The translations under genes were made by a program, and so were the position numbers. Positions 10,899 through 20,754 of a DNA stretch of 64,000 nt are shown here, one piece after another. A model generated the notes under the pieces. The model had not been told where the DNA came from. It saw nothing but the letters and a program-made list of their open reading frames with translations, and ran no database searches. How positions within the stretch are numbered: position 1 is the stretch's first letter; every line of letters begins with the position of its first letter. Source of the DNA: Sporothrix humicola (taxonomy: Eukaryota; Ascomycota; Sordariomycetes; Ophiostomatales; Ophiostomataceae); the NCBI GenBank assembly GCA_021396245.1, contig WNYE01000121.1, positions 1-64,000 of the forward strand, given 5' to 3'.

Positions 10899-11755
10899 TG
10901 TGCCAAGGTAGTGTAGTCGGGGGTACCGAAAATGATTGGTGGTTTTCAAAACTTGGTGAAGAAGAAGAGGAAAAAAGGCAACAAAACAAAGCTGTCAAAT
11001 CTGTAGATGAAGAGCGAAAAGAAAAGGAAAAAAAAAAAAAAACACGCTGGAAATGGGGAGCGGTCGACGGTTTATATCCTATTCCTTTGGACATACATGC
11101 GCCCTCCGGGAAGCAAATTCACTTGTGAATAATGCGTGTACAATAGTTAGTGTACGGCCGGCTGGTATGAACATGCCTTTGAAGAACAGTGAGTGGGCTC
11201 GCTAAATTTGCTTCGCGATGCAACTATTAGTTCCCGTCAAGTACTAGTCTTGGTAGATGGTTCCATGTAGACAAAGGAATGATAAGTAGTCGACTTGGGG
11301 GCCAAGTTCTAGACTCGAACTACGGATGGCGACGCCATGTTTGTCTGCGACAATGTCTCACAACGGAATCACGGTAGGCGGCACATGTTTTTTGTCTCAT
11401 AGTTTCTTTTCCTTTTCTCAGTCTAGCACAGATGCCAAACGACACTGGCGCCGCCTGTCAATTGGGTGGATAAACGAATCCGAGGGTGATAATTATGGAA
11501 TAAATGTCAATGTGAATGATGAGAAGAAAACACATGGCAGCTAGAAATGTAGATGAAGAAAAAAGAAACCGAAAAAAGAAAAAGATGCTTGGCAACAAAC
11601 ACGCGAGCGACGGCGTGGAATTGAATTCAAAGGACGTCCATAAAAATTAGTCCAATACTAAACAAAAGAGGGACGTAGCCCACCGAGCCCACGTGGGAAA
11701 AGCCGCGTACTCATTCACTTTCTTCAGCATTGACTACCGCGTCCGGGCACTGCCA
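10899..11755. other. upstream region of copy 4
   Basis: Contains a CT-rich leader in gene sense, the CAATAGT element at 11141 and a GCAACTATTAG sequence near 11219. Short frames here look like chance. Confidence 0.45.
11141..11147 (-). promoter_or_regulatory. CAATAGT element, 243 bases upstream of copy 4
   Basis: Occurs as ACAATAGTTAG, the same orientation as the other seven. Confidence 0.45.
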
Positions 11756-12430
11756 CTATTGTAGCGGGCACGTCTTGTACAACTTAAAGTTGGCAAAGCC
11801 GACCCCGAGGCTGCCGCTCACCGTGTTTTGGACGTTCAAGATGGTCGCGCCGTCCGTGGCCAAAAAGTTGAACGAGACCGTCTGCCAGGTGTTGGCGGCC
11901 TGGGTGAACTGGAACTCGGCAGAGGCGCTGGTGCCCGATGAGCCTGCCGCGAAAGACGTGAAGACGGTGTAGTCCGCGGAGCCGGCGGGCGAGGGCATGT
12001 CTTGCGAGAACTGAAACTCCCACGTGTAGTACTCGCCGACCGTCAGCGACTCGAGACCGGTGTACTAAAAGTTGGTTCTGATGTTGCTGTTCGCGTCGTG
12101 GCCCGAGAAGCGGATGCAATTGTTGGTGGGACCGCCGTTGCAGGTAGCAGGGGTGACATAGAAGCTGAACGGATCCTCGTCAATGATCCATTTAGGGCTG
12201 GTGTAAATGTCGGTATCGATAGGCACAAGGCTGTCTTCCGGGCCGCAGGTGGGGCCGGAAGGGACAGCGGATGACGATGGGACGGCCGAAGACGATGCTG
12301 CGGAGACGGAAGAGGGCGCAATCGAGGAGGCTGAGGAGGATGCCGACAGCGGCGGGCTCGGTCTGCAGCGCGATGCAGCCGAAAGGCCAACGCCGGCCAA
12401 GAGAGTGACGACGACGGACGCGACCTTCAT
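11756..12430 (-). pseudogene. copy 5 of the secreted array, interrupted by in-frame TAG
   Basis: From the ATG at 12430 the frame encodes a signal peptide (MKVASVVVTLLAGVGLSAAS), RC, a Ser/Ala/Pro linker, CGPEDSL, DTDIYTSPKW and NNCIRFSG. A TAG at 12067-12065 follows. The same frame then continues with YTGLESLTVGEYYTW, NTWQTVSFNFLATDG and LYKTCPLQ to 11756. The TAG stands where intact relatives have a Ser just before the YT motif, so one change (TCG to TAG) explains it. Without it the gene would be 224 residues and otherwise normal. NNC replaces the usual NGC. No intron can be drawn around the stop. Confidence 0.8.
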
Positions 12431-12947
12431 TGTGTGTGAGAGAAGAAAAAGACGGAACCGAGTGTGGCGGACGAAAGGCTGTTGAGCCAGTGGAGGAAGT
12501 TGAAATCTCAGAGGAAGGAAAGAAGAAGAAAAAAAAGGAAAGGAAAAAAAAAAGAGAATCGAGTTCTGCACATGGAAAATTCAACATCTTTTCTAGAGAA
12601 TCGACGGCGGGCAATCGACCCAAATAACTACGACGTACGGCGTGCTCTGTCCAAATTCGACATATTGTGAATGGCTAAGCCGAAGAAGAGGATATTTTGA
12701 TATTGGATTTTCAGCTGTGTGTGCATTGACGCAATAGTTACTGACTTGGATCCTTGGCATCATGTTGTGGCGGCTGCATGCAGCGGGACCAGGAACAGGG
12801 GTAATTTTTCACGATAACGGCTTTAAATCCGGCCACGGTTTGTTTACCTTGCAGACGGTACCAGTTGAAGATTTGGGGGAAGAAAAGAAAGGCTATATTG
12901 AAGGCTTACGTCTCGGTTTTGATCCGCCATAGTCCAGCTTCTAGCCT
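12431..12947. other. upstream region of copy 5
   Basis: An A/G-rich leader on the plus strand (12500-12560) and the CAATAGT element at 12732. No gene. Confidence 0.5.
12732..12738 (-). promoter_or_regulatory. CAATAGT element, 302 bases upstream of copy 5
   Basis: Occurs as GCAATAGTTA followed by CTGACTTGG. Confidence 0.5.
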
Positions 12948-13688
12948 CTACCCGTTGATGTCGGGGCACGTCTCGTACAGGTCGAGGTTTGCAACGCTAG
13001 CTATTGAGCTAATGGGAAGCCTAATGTAAATGGCCAAATCCATCGCGGGGTCTGTGGCCTGGTAATCAAAGGTGACCGTCTGCCAGGTATCGGCCGTTTG
13101 CGTAAACCGGAACGACTCGATCGCGGCATAGTTGGGCGTGTAGACAAAGTAGCTGTTTGTGGGGGCGGTGGGCTTGTCCTGCGAGAGCTGGAACTCGAAC
13201 GTGTACCAAGTGCCGACGACGAGAGAGCGGGCGGTATAGGTCAAGGTAAGGTCGACCCCGGCCACAAGATCGCTGGGGCCAACCCGGACGCAGCCGTTGG
13301 GCGGGCTGCCGTTGCAGGACTCAATTGCGGCCAGGAATTGGGCCGGGTTGACGAGGACGTTCCACTTGGAACTGTCTGTCAGATCGGTGTCGGCGGCCAT
13401 GAGGCCGGCTTCCGGGCCGCACGTTGAAGCAGGAGGCGGCGACGACGATGAAGGTGCAGAGGAGGAGGAGGCCGTCGAGGAAGAGGAAGATACAATGGAC
13501 GATGAAGACGGAGAAGTTGACGACGAGGGAGGAGCCGACGAAGAAGGCGAGGACGAGGACCGGGGAGGAGCCGAGATCGAGGTAGACGACGCGGAAGACA
13601 CCGTCGGAGACGCGCTGGGCCTGCAGCGGGATGCCGAGGACAAGCCGGCACCGGCCAGGATGGCGGCGAGGACGGGTGCAATCTTCAT
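12948..13688 (-). CDS. secreted Ser-rich-linker protein, intact copy 6
   Basis: 246 residues from the ATG at 13688. Signal peptide MKIAPVLAAILAGAGLSSAS, then RCRPS, a Ser/Pro/Thr linker (about 25-89) and the array domain (90-246). The domain carries CGPEAGLM, DTDLTDSSKW, PPNGC, YTARSLVVGTWYTF, DTWQTVTFDYQAT and LYETCP. It ends four residues after the last Cys. Four Cys remain in the domain at conserved positions (CGP, ESC, NGC, TCP) and could form two disulfides. No transmembrane or GPI sequence is visible. It lies head to tail with copies 5 and 7. Confidence 0.85.
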   Translation of the reverse strand: MKIAPVLAAILAGAGLSSASRCRPSASPTVSSASSTSISAPPRSSSSPSSSAPPSSSTSPSSSSIVSSSSSTASSSSAPSSSSPPPASTCGPEAGLMAADTDLTDSSKWNVLVNPAQFLAAIESCNGSPPNGCVRVGPSDLVAGVDLTLTYTARSLVVGTWYTFEFQLSQDKPTAPTNSYFVYTPNYAAIESFRFTQTADTWQTVTFDYQATDPAMDLAIYIRLPISSIASVANLDLYETCPDING

Positions 13689-14398
13689 TGCGGTGAGATG
13701 GTGGGGGATTTGGTTGGGAAAAAAGGACAATCAGAATACAAGAAAGACGATAAAGCTCAACTAAAGACAAAAGACAGGGAAATCGGCCCAACTTTGAACT
13801 TAAACAAAAAAAAAGGAAAAAGAAAAGAAGGGATGATCGAAGAGGTGGAAAAGAATGTGAGAAAAGAGAAACAGAAGAAGAATAAGAAAAGGAAAACGAC
13901 GACTCGACAACGAAAGATGATTCACGGGTGAGGCGCTGGCTATGGGGGAATCCCGCACCTCACGCGTGTGTAAATCTCCCAACGTGCCAAAAGAAGAATC
14001 AATCATAAAGCAAAATGTTTCCTAAACGGGAAATATCATGTAAGTAAGCTTGTGTTTAGTTTTCGCTTAGCTGGGCTTTAGTGCAATAGTGTTGTATTTG
14101 GGTTCTTGGCATTGGGTTCTAGAATTGGCCTACATAATAAGACGTATTACAGTTAGAATGATGCGCATTGTGCGTAGGCCTTGGGTCGTTGGTAAGCTCA
14201 TTGCTCACGCTGCGATTTTTGTTAACTAGAGAATTTGTTTGCGACCTTTAAAGATGCACACTTGTATTAAATGCTCATGCGGATGGCTCTACATATACTT
14301 CTAGCTCAAGGTAACGTGAGAACATGAACATCAATTTGTCCACTGCAACTACCCATCCATGCCACCATTCACTAATTCACTAATTTCATCCCATCCAG
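13689..14398. other. upstream region of copy 6
   Basis: A polypurine leader on the plus strand (13800-13900) and the CAATAGT element at 14084. No gene. Confidence 0.5.
14084..14090 (-). promoter_or_regulatory. CAATAGT element, 396 bases upstream of copy 6
   Basis: Occurs as GTGCAATAGTG. This is the most distant of the eight from its start codon. Confidence 0.45.
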
Positions 14399-15028
14399 CT
14401 ACACAGGCTGAGCGCACGCCTTGTACAGGTTAAAGTTGCTAAAGGTAATGGCCGTGTTGGGAGAAGGATAGTTGTTAAAAGTGAGGTCTCTGGTCGTGTC
14501 GGTCGCCACAAAGCCGACGGTGACCGTGAGCCACTCCGGCGGGTTGCCGGAATAGAAAAACGAGGCATACTCGTTGGGGTTGCCCGTCGACACCATGTAC
14601 GCGTCGTAGTAGGGCATCCGTAGGTTCTGCCAGTACTGGAAGCTAAAGGTGTACCTTTGGCCGACGACCAGATCGTGCGCGTGGTAGGTCCACTTGACAT
14701 GCAACATGGTCGTGCTGTCGGTAGGGATGTAGCTGAGGCAGCCTTGGGCGCCGCCCACATTGCAAGTGCCGGTGCTCAAGTACATGTTGTCGCTTGGTTG
14801 GATGGGAAGGTCCCAGTGCGCGTTGGGGAAGGCGGCGTCGGTGCCCATGAGGGGGGCTTCCGGGCCGCAGGTCGGGCCGGCGGGGGTCGAAGGAGACGGT
14901 GAGGCAGACAGCGAGGGCGAGACAGACGACGAGGACGGTGAGGCAGAGGACTTGCTCAATTTGCAGCGTGACGCCGACGACAAGCCGGCGCCGGCCAGCA
15001 CCGTGGTGAGGATAGAGATGAACCTCAT
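14399..15028 (-). CDS. secreted Ser-rich-linker protein, intact copy 7
   Basis: 209 residues from the ATG at 15028, which has the family context CACAATGAGG. Signal peptide MRFISILTTVLAGAGLSSAS, RCKLS, a short Ser/Pro linker (about 25-53) and the domain (54-209). The domain carries CGPEAPLM, AHW, AQGCLSY, YHAHDLVVGQRYTF, EWLTVTVGFVATD and LYKAC. The linker is the shortest among intact copies. Two signatures have drifted: DTDLT is DAAFP and TWQ is EWL. The last Cys is followed by AQPV instead of Pro. The linker length difference from copy 4 (about 30 against 128 residues) shows rapid expansion and contraction of the Ser repeats. Confidence 0.85.
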   Translation of the reverse strand: MRFISILTTVLAGAGLSSASRCKLSKSSASPSSSSVSPSLSASPSPSTPAGPTCGPEAPLMGTDAAFPNAHWDLPIQPSDNMYLSTGTCNVGGAQGCLSYIPTDSTTMLHVKWTYHAHDLVVGQRYTFSFQYWQNLRMPYYDAYMVSTGNPNEYASFFYSGNPPEWLTVTVGFVATDTTRDLTFNNYPSPNTAITFSNFNLYKACAQPV

Positions 15029-16298
15029 TGTGAATGAAGTCTTGGGACGAGAGAATGGTCGTTGATAAAGGAGAGACCGGGGATGGAGAGGTGACAAGAA
15101 AATCTAAAGGAAAAAAGGAGAGTGAGAATGAACCAATTTCGAGGGCAAAGCCTAATATTTATCATGCTTGGAGCAGCTTCTGATTTCAATGCAAGCCATG
15201 CAACAGCCACAAGAGCTACAGCTTGCCTATTTACATTTTATGTAAGTATTTCCTGTTGAATTGACCAAAACAGGAGACATTTTTTTGGGATTTTATTCTG
15301 GTTGTCGTCGCTTGATGCAATAGTTCCTCTTTCTTAGCTACTTGGGTGCGATGTGGAAGTTGCTCGTCGTTTAGCCGTTCAAAATAGTACCAGTTTTGGC
15401 TGAGCCATCTTTGTGGCGCATATTGCTGCTTGGCGCTGGAATTGTTTTGTTCGCCCCCCAAAAAGAAAAAAGAAAAAAACCCAAAAACCGAGACGGAAAC
15501 AGACACAGAAACAGAAAATAACAACAGCAACGAGCACCAAAATTCAAAGGTGAATTAATTTGAGTCATCTCTTTTCACATTGTTAAAACAACGTCGCATT
15601 CTGTCGGGAATAATAAGAAACAACAAGAAAGAAAGGTTGCATTAAAAAAAGCTTAATTCGCGAGATCTGCCCCCACGCATCGAATTGGATCCATCTAGAT
15701 TTGTCTACTTGAAACTCAGGGTACTAAATATCTCCCAACTTACAAGCAACGACTCGATACCAAGAAGCTGTTGTAGAATATTTTGAAGCTATAAGTTGGG
15801 TTAGGAAAAGATGATGTGCACAATGGTCACGAAAGTCGAAACATTCCGACCAAAAGAATTACAATGTGTAATGGATGGAAGACGTCGAGATTTAAAGACG
15901 ACAGTAGAGTACCATGAGAGCAGCCCCATCAAAGTATGAACACCGTAACAAGTGATAATAAAGTTTGCTTACTTGCATCGAATGTTGAAGCAATTTTGGA
16001 AAAGACAAGGGAGAATAAACAATAGACTTGCAAACTGTGGCGTATGGCGTCTTGATTATCAGCCACTGGTGGATGTTCCGGATCCGGACCTACAGTAGAC
16101 TGTTCAATTAGCACCTCCTTAGGCTTACTGCCTCTTAGAGAGGAGATGAGCTGAAGAGCCAGATACTCGATTGTTGGAGACAGGGGAAGTAACATAGAAA
16201 GGCCAAAGAAAAAATATAATAGAAAGAGAAAGAAGATAAACCCAGCAAAATCTCAAAAATCTATGCGCCGTATCCCCCCTCCAGCGCCTTTCAAGTCC
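15029..16298. other. 1.3-kb upstream region of copy 7
   Basis: Contains the CAATAGT element at 15318 and a GTGGAAGTTG box at about 15352. The distal 900 bases are AT-richer with no coherent frame. A lost array copy could once have been here, but I see no remnant. Confidence 0.45.
15318..15324 (-). promoter_or_regulatory. CAATAGT element, 290 bases upstream of copy 7
   Basis: Occurs as TGCAATAGTTCC with a downstream TGTGGAAGTTGC, the same pair as at 9094. Confidence 0.5.
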
Positions 16299-16997
16299 TT
16301 AGTTTCCGCCCGTGGTTGGGCAGTTCTGGTAGAGGTTGAAGTTGCCAAAGTTGATCACCTCGCCGTTCAGCACAGTATTCGAAATGAAAACGTATTCGTC
16401 CACGTTGCGCGCCGTAAACTGGAAGCTGACTGTCTGCCAGGTGCCCGCGGACTGCACAAAGGAAAAGCTATTATCCTCCGCAAAGGCCGTGGTCGAAAAC
16501 TGATATGGTGCGTCGGACCTGTCGCGAGAGTCCGAGTACTGGAGTGAGAACGTGTAGGCCTGGCCGACTGTGAGCCCGTGGACGGTGTAGGCGATCTCAA
16601 AATACGTAGTGTATGGTGCGTCAGGGACGTCGTAGACGATGCAGCCGTTTGTGATTGGGCCGGTTGCGCCTGGGCCGGGGCTGCAGGTGTAGACCTGGCC
16701 CTGAACGTAGCTACCAGGATCGAAAAGGAGGCCCCAGTCGGCCGTGGTCAGGTCCTTGCTGAAGTCGGTAATGGACGTGTCAGGGCCACAAGCCGTCACA
16801 ACTGGAGCAGCGGACGAGGAGGATGGGGCGGGGAATGAGGACGATGGAGACGAATAAATCGAAAAAGACGAGGCAGATGAGGTCGAGGACACTGATGAGA
16901 TGGACGATACTGACGACGGCAATGGCGACGGACTGAGCCTGCAACGGGAAGCAGAAGCCAGGCCGATTATAGCCAAGAGGATGGAAGCAGTCTTCAT
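16299..16997 (-). CDS. secreted Ser-rich-linker protein, intact copy 8
   Basis: 232 residues from the ATG at 16997. Signal peptide MKTASILLAIIGLASAS, RCRLS, a Ser linker (about 23-69) and the domain (70-232). The domain carries CGPDTSITDF, KDLTTADW, TNGCIVYD, YTVHGLTVGQAYTF, TWQTVSFQFTARN, GNFNLYQNCP and a short TTGGN tail. The signal peptide is three residues shorter than in copies 4-7 and matches copy 9. Together with the copied promoter, this marks copies 8 and 9 as the most recent duplicates. Confidence 0.85.
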   Translation of the reverse strand: MKTASILLAIIGLASASRCRLSPSPLPSSVSSISSVSSTSSASSFSIYSSPSSSFPAPSSSSAAPVVTACGPDTSITDFSKDLTTADWGLLFDPGSYVQGQVYTCSPGPGATGPITNGCIVYDVPDAPYTTYFEIAYTVHGLTVGQAYTFSLQYSDSRDRSDAPYQFSTTAFAEDNSFSFVQSAGTWQTVSFQFTARNVDEYVFISNTVLNGEVINFGNFNLYQNCPTTGGN

Positions 16998-17496
16998 TGT
17001 GAAAAGGAGTCTTCGAGGCTGGTGGTGGTACTGAAAGATTGAAAGATGGTGGACAGAGTAGAAGAGTTGAAAAAGGAAAGAAAATAAGTAAAGTAAAAAA
17101 CAAATAAACATATGTGATGGAATATATGATAACCGATGGTCGGGGAGAGGTAGGAACTAAATAGAAGAGTTTAGCTTTGCATGGAGGCTCCCCAGCCATT
17201 GTTGTAATGAGGCGGCTTGTTTTCGCTTCTTTCAGTACGAGACACTAAAAATACGGACAAATGTAGTTGGGAAGACTTGGCAGAGGTCAATAGTAACATT
17301 CAGCATGTTTTGTAGAATATTGCTCTTTTAGGTCACAGACTTGTAGTCCTATAGCTGTGGAAAATACGGTACAAACAATGGATATTCTAGGGTTCTTTTA
17401 CTTGGTAACATGTAAACACTGACAAAAAATCATTTTGCCATGATAAAACACTATCGTACACAAGAACCCTTTTTTTTTTCAGAATCGTCGCCGTAT
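16998..17496. other. upstream region of copy 8
   Basis: Contains the CAATAGT element at 17288 in a block clearly homologous to the block at 18500-18560. No gene. Confidence 0.5.
17288..17294 (-). promoter_or_regulatory. CAATAGT element, 291 bases upstream of copy 8
   Basis: Lies in GGCAGAGGTCAATAGTAAC, which matches GGCAGAGGGCAATAGTAGC at 18507, and a shared TAGAATATTGCTCTTTTAG-like block follows. Confidence 0.55.
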
Positions 17497-18195
17497 TCAA
17501 GCACCGCCCGCCTCTGGGCAGGTCTCGTACAGGTTGAAGTTGCCAACGGTGATCGCGATGTCTTTGAACCCGTTAGCTATGGCAATGACCTCGGTGGATT
17601 GGACCGGCGTGAACTTGAACGTCAGCGACTGCCACGTGCCGGCCGCCTGCGTGAACGAAAAAAACGTCGTGTACGGTGCCGTGATCGTTTGGACATAGTA
17701 TTGGCCCATGCCATCAACGATGGTGTCCTGCGAGAACTCAAAGGTCATGGTATACTCCTGGCCCGCTGTTAGACCGGCGGCCGAGTAGGTAAAGAGGAAA
17801 AACGAGGACGCGGCCCAGTTGTTGGGGGTGAAGCGGACACAGCCGTTGGCGGCACCGCCGTCGCAGGCCTGGATGGTGTCCAAAACGTTAAAGGCCGACT
17901 CGTGCGCGATGTCCCATTTGTCGGACGTTATATCCGGGTTGAAATCCGCACTGGTATTCTCCGGACCGCAAGACGGGGCCGGGATGGTGGACGAGGAGGG
18001 GGAAGAGGGGGATGAAGAAGAGGCGGATAAGGCGGATGAGGCAGATGAAACGGAGGGCGTGGCCAGGACGGTGGACGAGACGGACGAGACAGATGAGAGG
18101 GACGAGGCTGACGACAGTGATGGAGATGGACTGGGCCTGCAACGAGAAGCAGAAGCCAGGCCGACCATGGCTATGAGGACAGAAACAGTCTTCAT
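17497..18195 (-). CDS. secreted Ser-rich-linker protein, intact copy 9
   Basis: 232 residues from the ATG at 18195; the long in-frame extension upstream to 18408 is leader sequence. Signal peptide MKTVSVLIAMVGLASAS, RCRPS, a Ser linker (about 23-75) and the domain (76-232). The domain carries CGPENTSADF, PDITSDKW, ANGCVRF, YSAAGLTAGQEYTM, TWQSLTFKFTP, GNFNLYETCP and a short EAGGA tail. It is the closest relative of copy 8 in length, signal peptide, domain and promoter. Confidence 0.85.
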   Translation of the reverse strand: MKTVSVLIAMVGLASASRCRPSPSPSLSSASSLSSVSSVSSTVLATPSVSSASSALSASSSSPSSPSSSTIPAPSCGPENTSADFNPDITSDKWDIAHESAFNVLDTIQACDGGAANGCVRFTPNNWAASSFFLFTYSAAGLTAGQEYTMTFEFSQDTIVDGMGQYYVQTITAPYTTFFSFTQAAGTWQSLTFKFTPVQSTEVIAIANGFKDIAITVGNFNLYETCPEAGGA

Positions 18196-19081
18196 TGTGA
18201 AGAAAAAGGAAAAAGGTGGCCGGTAATCCTTTGAAGAAGGTGCGTATAAAGGAAAAGAACAGGGAAATTTAAGAAGAAGAAAAAATGAAAAAAGGAAGGT
18301 AAGAAGGAAAGAAACTTTGGCTTGAGGTGGAAGACGACAGGTCAGGTTGACGGGCAGGTGGGAATTTAAAGGACGAGAAAAGACTGACGTGGAAGCACCC
18401 GGAGTCACGAATCATTAATACGCCATAGGAAGATTGTTTGTTTTTCTTTTATCATTTTCTTAGCGTCTACGTACGAAAGCCACAGTCAACTAAAGTTTAG
18501 AGACCCGGCAGAGGGCAATAGTAGCATCTGGCGTTTTTTGCATAATATTACGCTTTTGGGCTACAGCCTCGTCCAATGGAGACGCAGGCGCGAAGATGCG
18601 TGAGATGGAAATTTAAAGGTATGGCATGGGTCATTGTAGCGACTCCGTATCATCCGAAGACATTGAATACGGCCAAAAAAAAAAAAAAAAATAGAATGAT
18701 AAAAATAAAAGATCAGGAGGCTTTGGCAAACGATGATGGCGTCTACGACGTAGTCTAAATTGAACTGACAGCTGACGGCCCCCTACCATCAACAAGCAGG
18801 ATATTGCCTAATTTGGACAACGTCCAGGTACTAGTGTCAATATTGTCAGTGCTTGTACAGACGTACATTGCCGCAAACACACTCAGACCATTACCAATCA
18901 CAGTATTACTCTGCAGAGCTGAAAGACCAGTTGGAGCAGGGGAGAAAGGGGGAAGAAAAAGCATTGTCATGGCTTTTCTTTTTGCGGCCTGTTTCTTGAG
19001 TCGACGCCCAGATCCAACGTCCCAGTTCAAAGTCCTGGTAATGTCGGAAACACGGCCGGGACGCCCCGTCTATTCCGCCTA
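18196..19081. other. upstream region of copy 9
   Basis: Contains the CAATAGT element at 18516 and an A tract at 18674-18690. A minus-strand frame at 18755-19030 has no family motif and I do not call it. Confidence 0.45.
18516..18522 (-). promoter_or_regulatory. CAATAGT element, 321 bases upstream of copy 9
   Basis: Part of the promoter block duplicated with that of copy 8. Confidence 0.55.
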
Positions 19082-19939
19082 TTACGGACACCCCATGGCC
19101 AGCGCAAAGTCGTAGAGCGTGGCGGACGTGCCGGTGGCGATGTTCTGGCCGCTGACGGTAAAAGTGATGGAGGTGCTGGTGGCGACGGTGGTGTACTGCA
19201 GAGTGACGGCCGACGAGGCCGCGCCGTTGAACACGTAGTCGACGACCTGCGGGTCCGTGCTCGAGGTTATTTTGTACGGCGAATTCTTGTTTGTGTTTTG
19301 GACAAGCTTGAACTGGAACGTGAAGGGCCGACCGACGACGAGATTGTAGGCCATGTGGCTCATGGAAAAGGAATAAGGCGCGGCGTTGGAAAAGTAGGTG
19401 AGGCAGCTGCCCTCGACGGTGCTGTCGTAGCAGGCCCACATGGCGTAGCCATTGTTGCCCTGCGGGTCGGGCACGATGCGCCAGGTGTACGTGTTCAGGT
19501 ATCTATTTTCGACGGGGATGACATTGGGGTTGGGCGTGCAGGGAGGTGAACTCGGTGAGGGAGATGGGGAGGACGGCAGAGACGACGAAGGGGACGAGAG
19601 TGATGCCGATGGCGATGAAGCAGACGAGACCGACGAGACCGACGAGGCTGATGAAGTGGACGATATTGACGAGATCGATGAGACCGACGAAGATGGCGTC
19701 GATGATGGAATGCGAGAGACCGAAGAGATCAAAGAACCAGAAGAGACCGATGACACTGAAGGGACTTAGGAGACTGTGGAAACGGAGGAGGCCGATGAAA
19801 CCGACGATAGAGACGAGGCGGAAGAAACTGAAAGCGACGAGATTGGAACCACCGAAGAAGAAGAACGTCTCGGCCGACACTTTGATGCCGCTGCGAGACC
19901 AATGCCGGCCACGGCAGTAAGAAAAGTGGTAAACTTCAT
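19082..19939 (-). pseudogene. copy 10 of the secreted array, interrupted by in-frame TAA
   Basis: The ATG at 19939 opens a signal peptide (MKFTTFLTAVAGIGLAAAS), KCRP and a long SSVSS-type linker. A TAA lies in the linker at 19768-19766. The same frame then continues through more SSVSS repeats and a divergent domain (PPCTPNPNVIP, YTWRIV, GSCLTYF, MAYNLVVGRPFTFQF, TLYDFALAMGCP) to 19082. One change in a Ser codon (TCA to TAA) explains the stop. CTAAG followed by TTCAG at this point resembles a 3' splice site, but no donor gives a frame-preserving intron. Copy 10 lacks CGP and the TWQ motif and is the most diverged member. Confidence 0.75.
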
Positions 19940-20349
19940 CGTGGCTGAATTAGATTCGGGTCGGTATTGGACCAAAAATGCAGCAATCCTCATATGGGGG
20001 ATGGGGAAAAAAAGAAAGCAAAAGTGTAAAAATGCACATTCGAAAGTGGGCGCTGGGTACGGGTTATTTAAAGTAAAAATATCCATCAGTTCTTCCTTCA
20101 CTTCTTCACTTCTTTAGTTAACATCCCTAGCTCAAAATTTGAAAATGTCCTACTTTTAGTCTTCAATCCTGGGTGTAGACTACTCAGAGTATTGACTTGG
20201 CAAGAGGCGAGCCAACAAGGAAGAGGTCAACATCTTGGACCTTGGCATCTTAGCGACAACCCTCCGCAGGAATCTGGTCCTTCTGGTGCGCATCCATTAC
20301 CAAATGCCCGCCAACGCCCCATTGTCCGAATTGTCGTCTGTTTTAGGTC
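19940..20349. other. upstream region of copy 10
   Basis: No CAATAGT element was found here, unlike most other array members. No clear gene. Confidence 0.4.
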
Positions 20350-20587
20350 ACTGCCTTGTGCGGTTTTCGGCGACAGGGACGAGTCCACCTGCGCCGTGGT
20401 GATGGACCGCCGCAACCAGGGCGCCATCCTGCTCAACGACCGGTGGGCCGAGCTGCCCGCCGGCCTGTGGCTGCTGTCGATGGCCGACCTTCTCGCGCTC
20501 TGGCTCCACACGAGCAACGTGCCCATCCGGTTCATTAACAAGAGCGTCGATGGCGACAGGAACGTCGATGATCGCATGCAAGTGTGA
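20350..20587 (+). pseudogene. orphan coding-like fragment, unknown origin
   Basis: A GC3-rich plus-strand frame of about 75 codons encodes FGDRDESTCAVVMDRRN, ILLNDRWAELPAGLWLL, MADLLALWLHTSNVPI and a terminal DDRMQV before TGA. Its codon use looks like a real exon, unlike its AT-rich surroundings. TTTTAG at about 20341-20346 could be a 3' splice acceptor. No start or upstream exon is evident. It may be the 3' end of a decayed or unrecognised gene that sits inside the secreted array. I do not recognise the family. Confidence 0.35.
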
Positions 20588-20754
20588 AGTGAAGGCTGGC
20601 AGGATTTGGCATGGAGAGGCCATGGCAATCTGTGATTGACCAGATGCTTTTATTGTTCCTAGTATCAAGGTATATACATCTGTGCTTAAACTAACAACCA
20701 GTTTTTGTCCCCCAAGGTCTTGACATCGTGCCGAGGTGGCGGGCTGTGATGAGA

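Noticed and set aside
10387..10911. Plus-strand frame with long DETDETDET repeats
   Set aside because: It is the complement of the SSVSS linker of copy 4. The minus strand gives signal peptide, linker and domain in one frame.
18755..19030. Minus-strand 91-codon frame upstream of copy 9 as another array relic
   Set aside because: A W-T-L-S-K string is faintly similar to the domain, but no NGC, TWQ or LYxxCP motif follows and there is no signal peptide.
19720..19800. Possible intron removing the TAA of copy 10 (CTAAG followed by TTCAG)
   Set aside because: The best donor upstream is GTTTCA, giving a 46-base intron, and it does not keep the reading frame. No GTAAGT-like donor is nearby.
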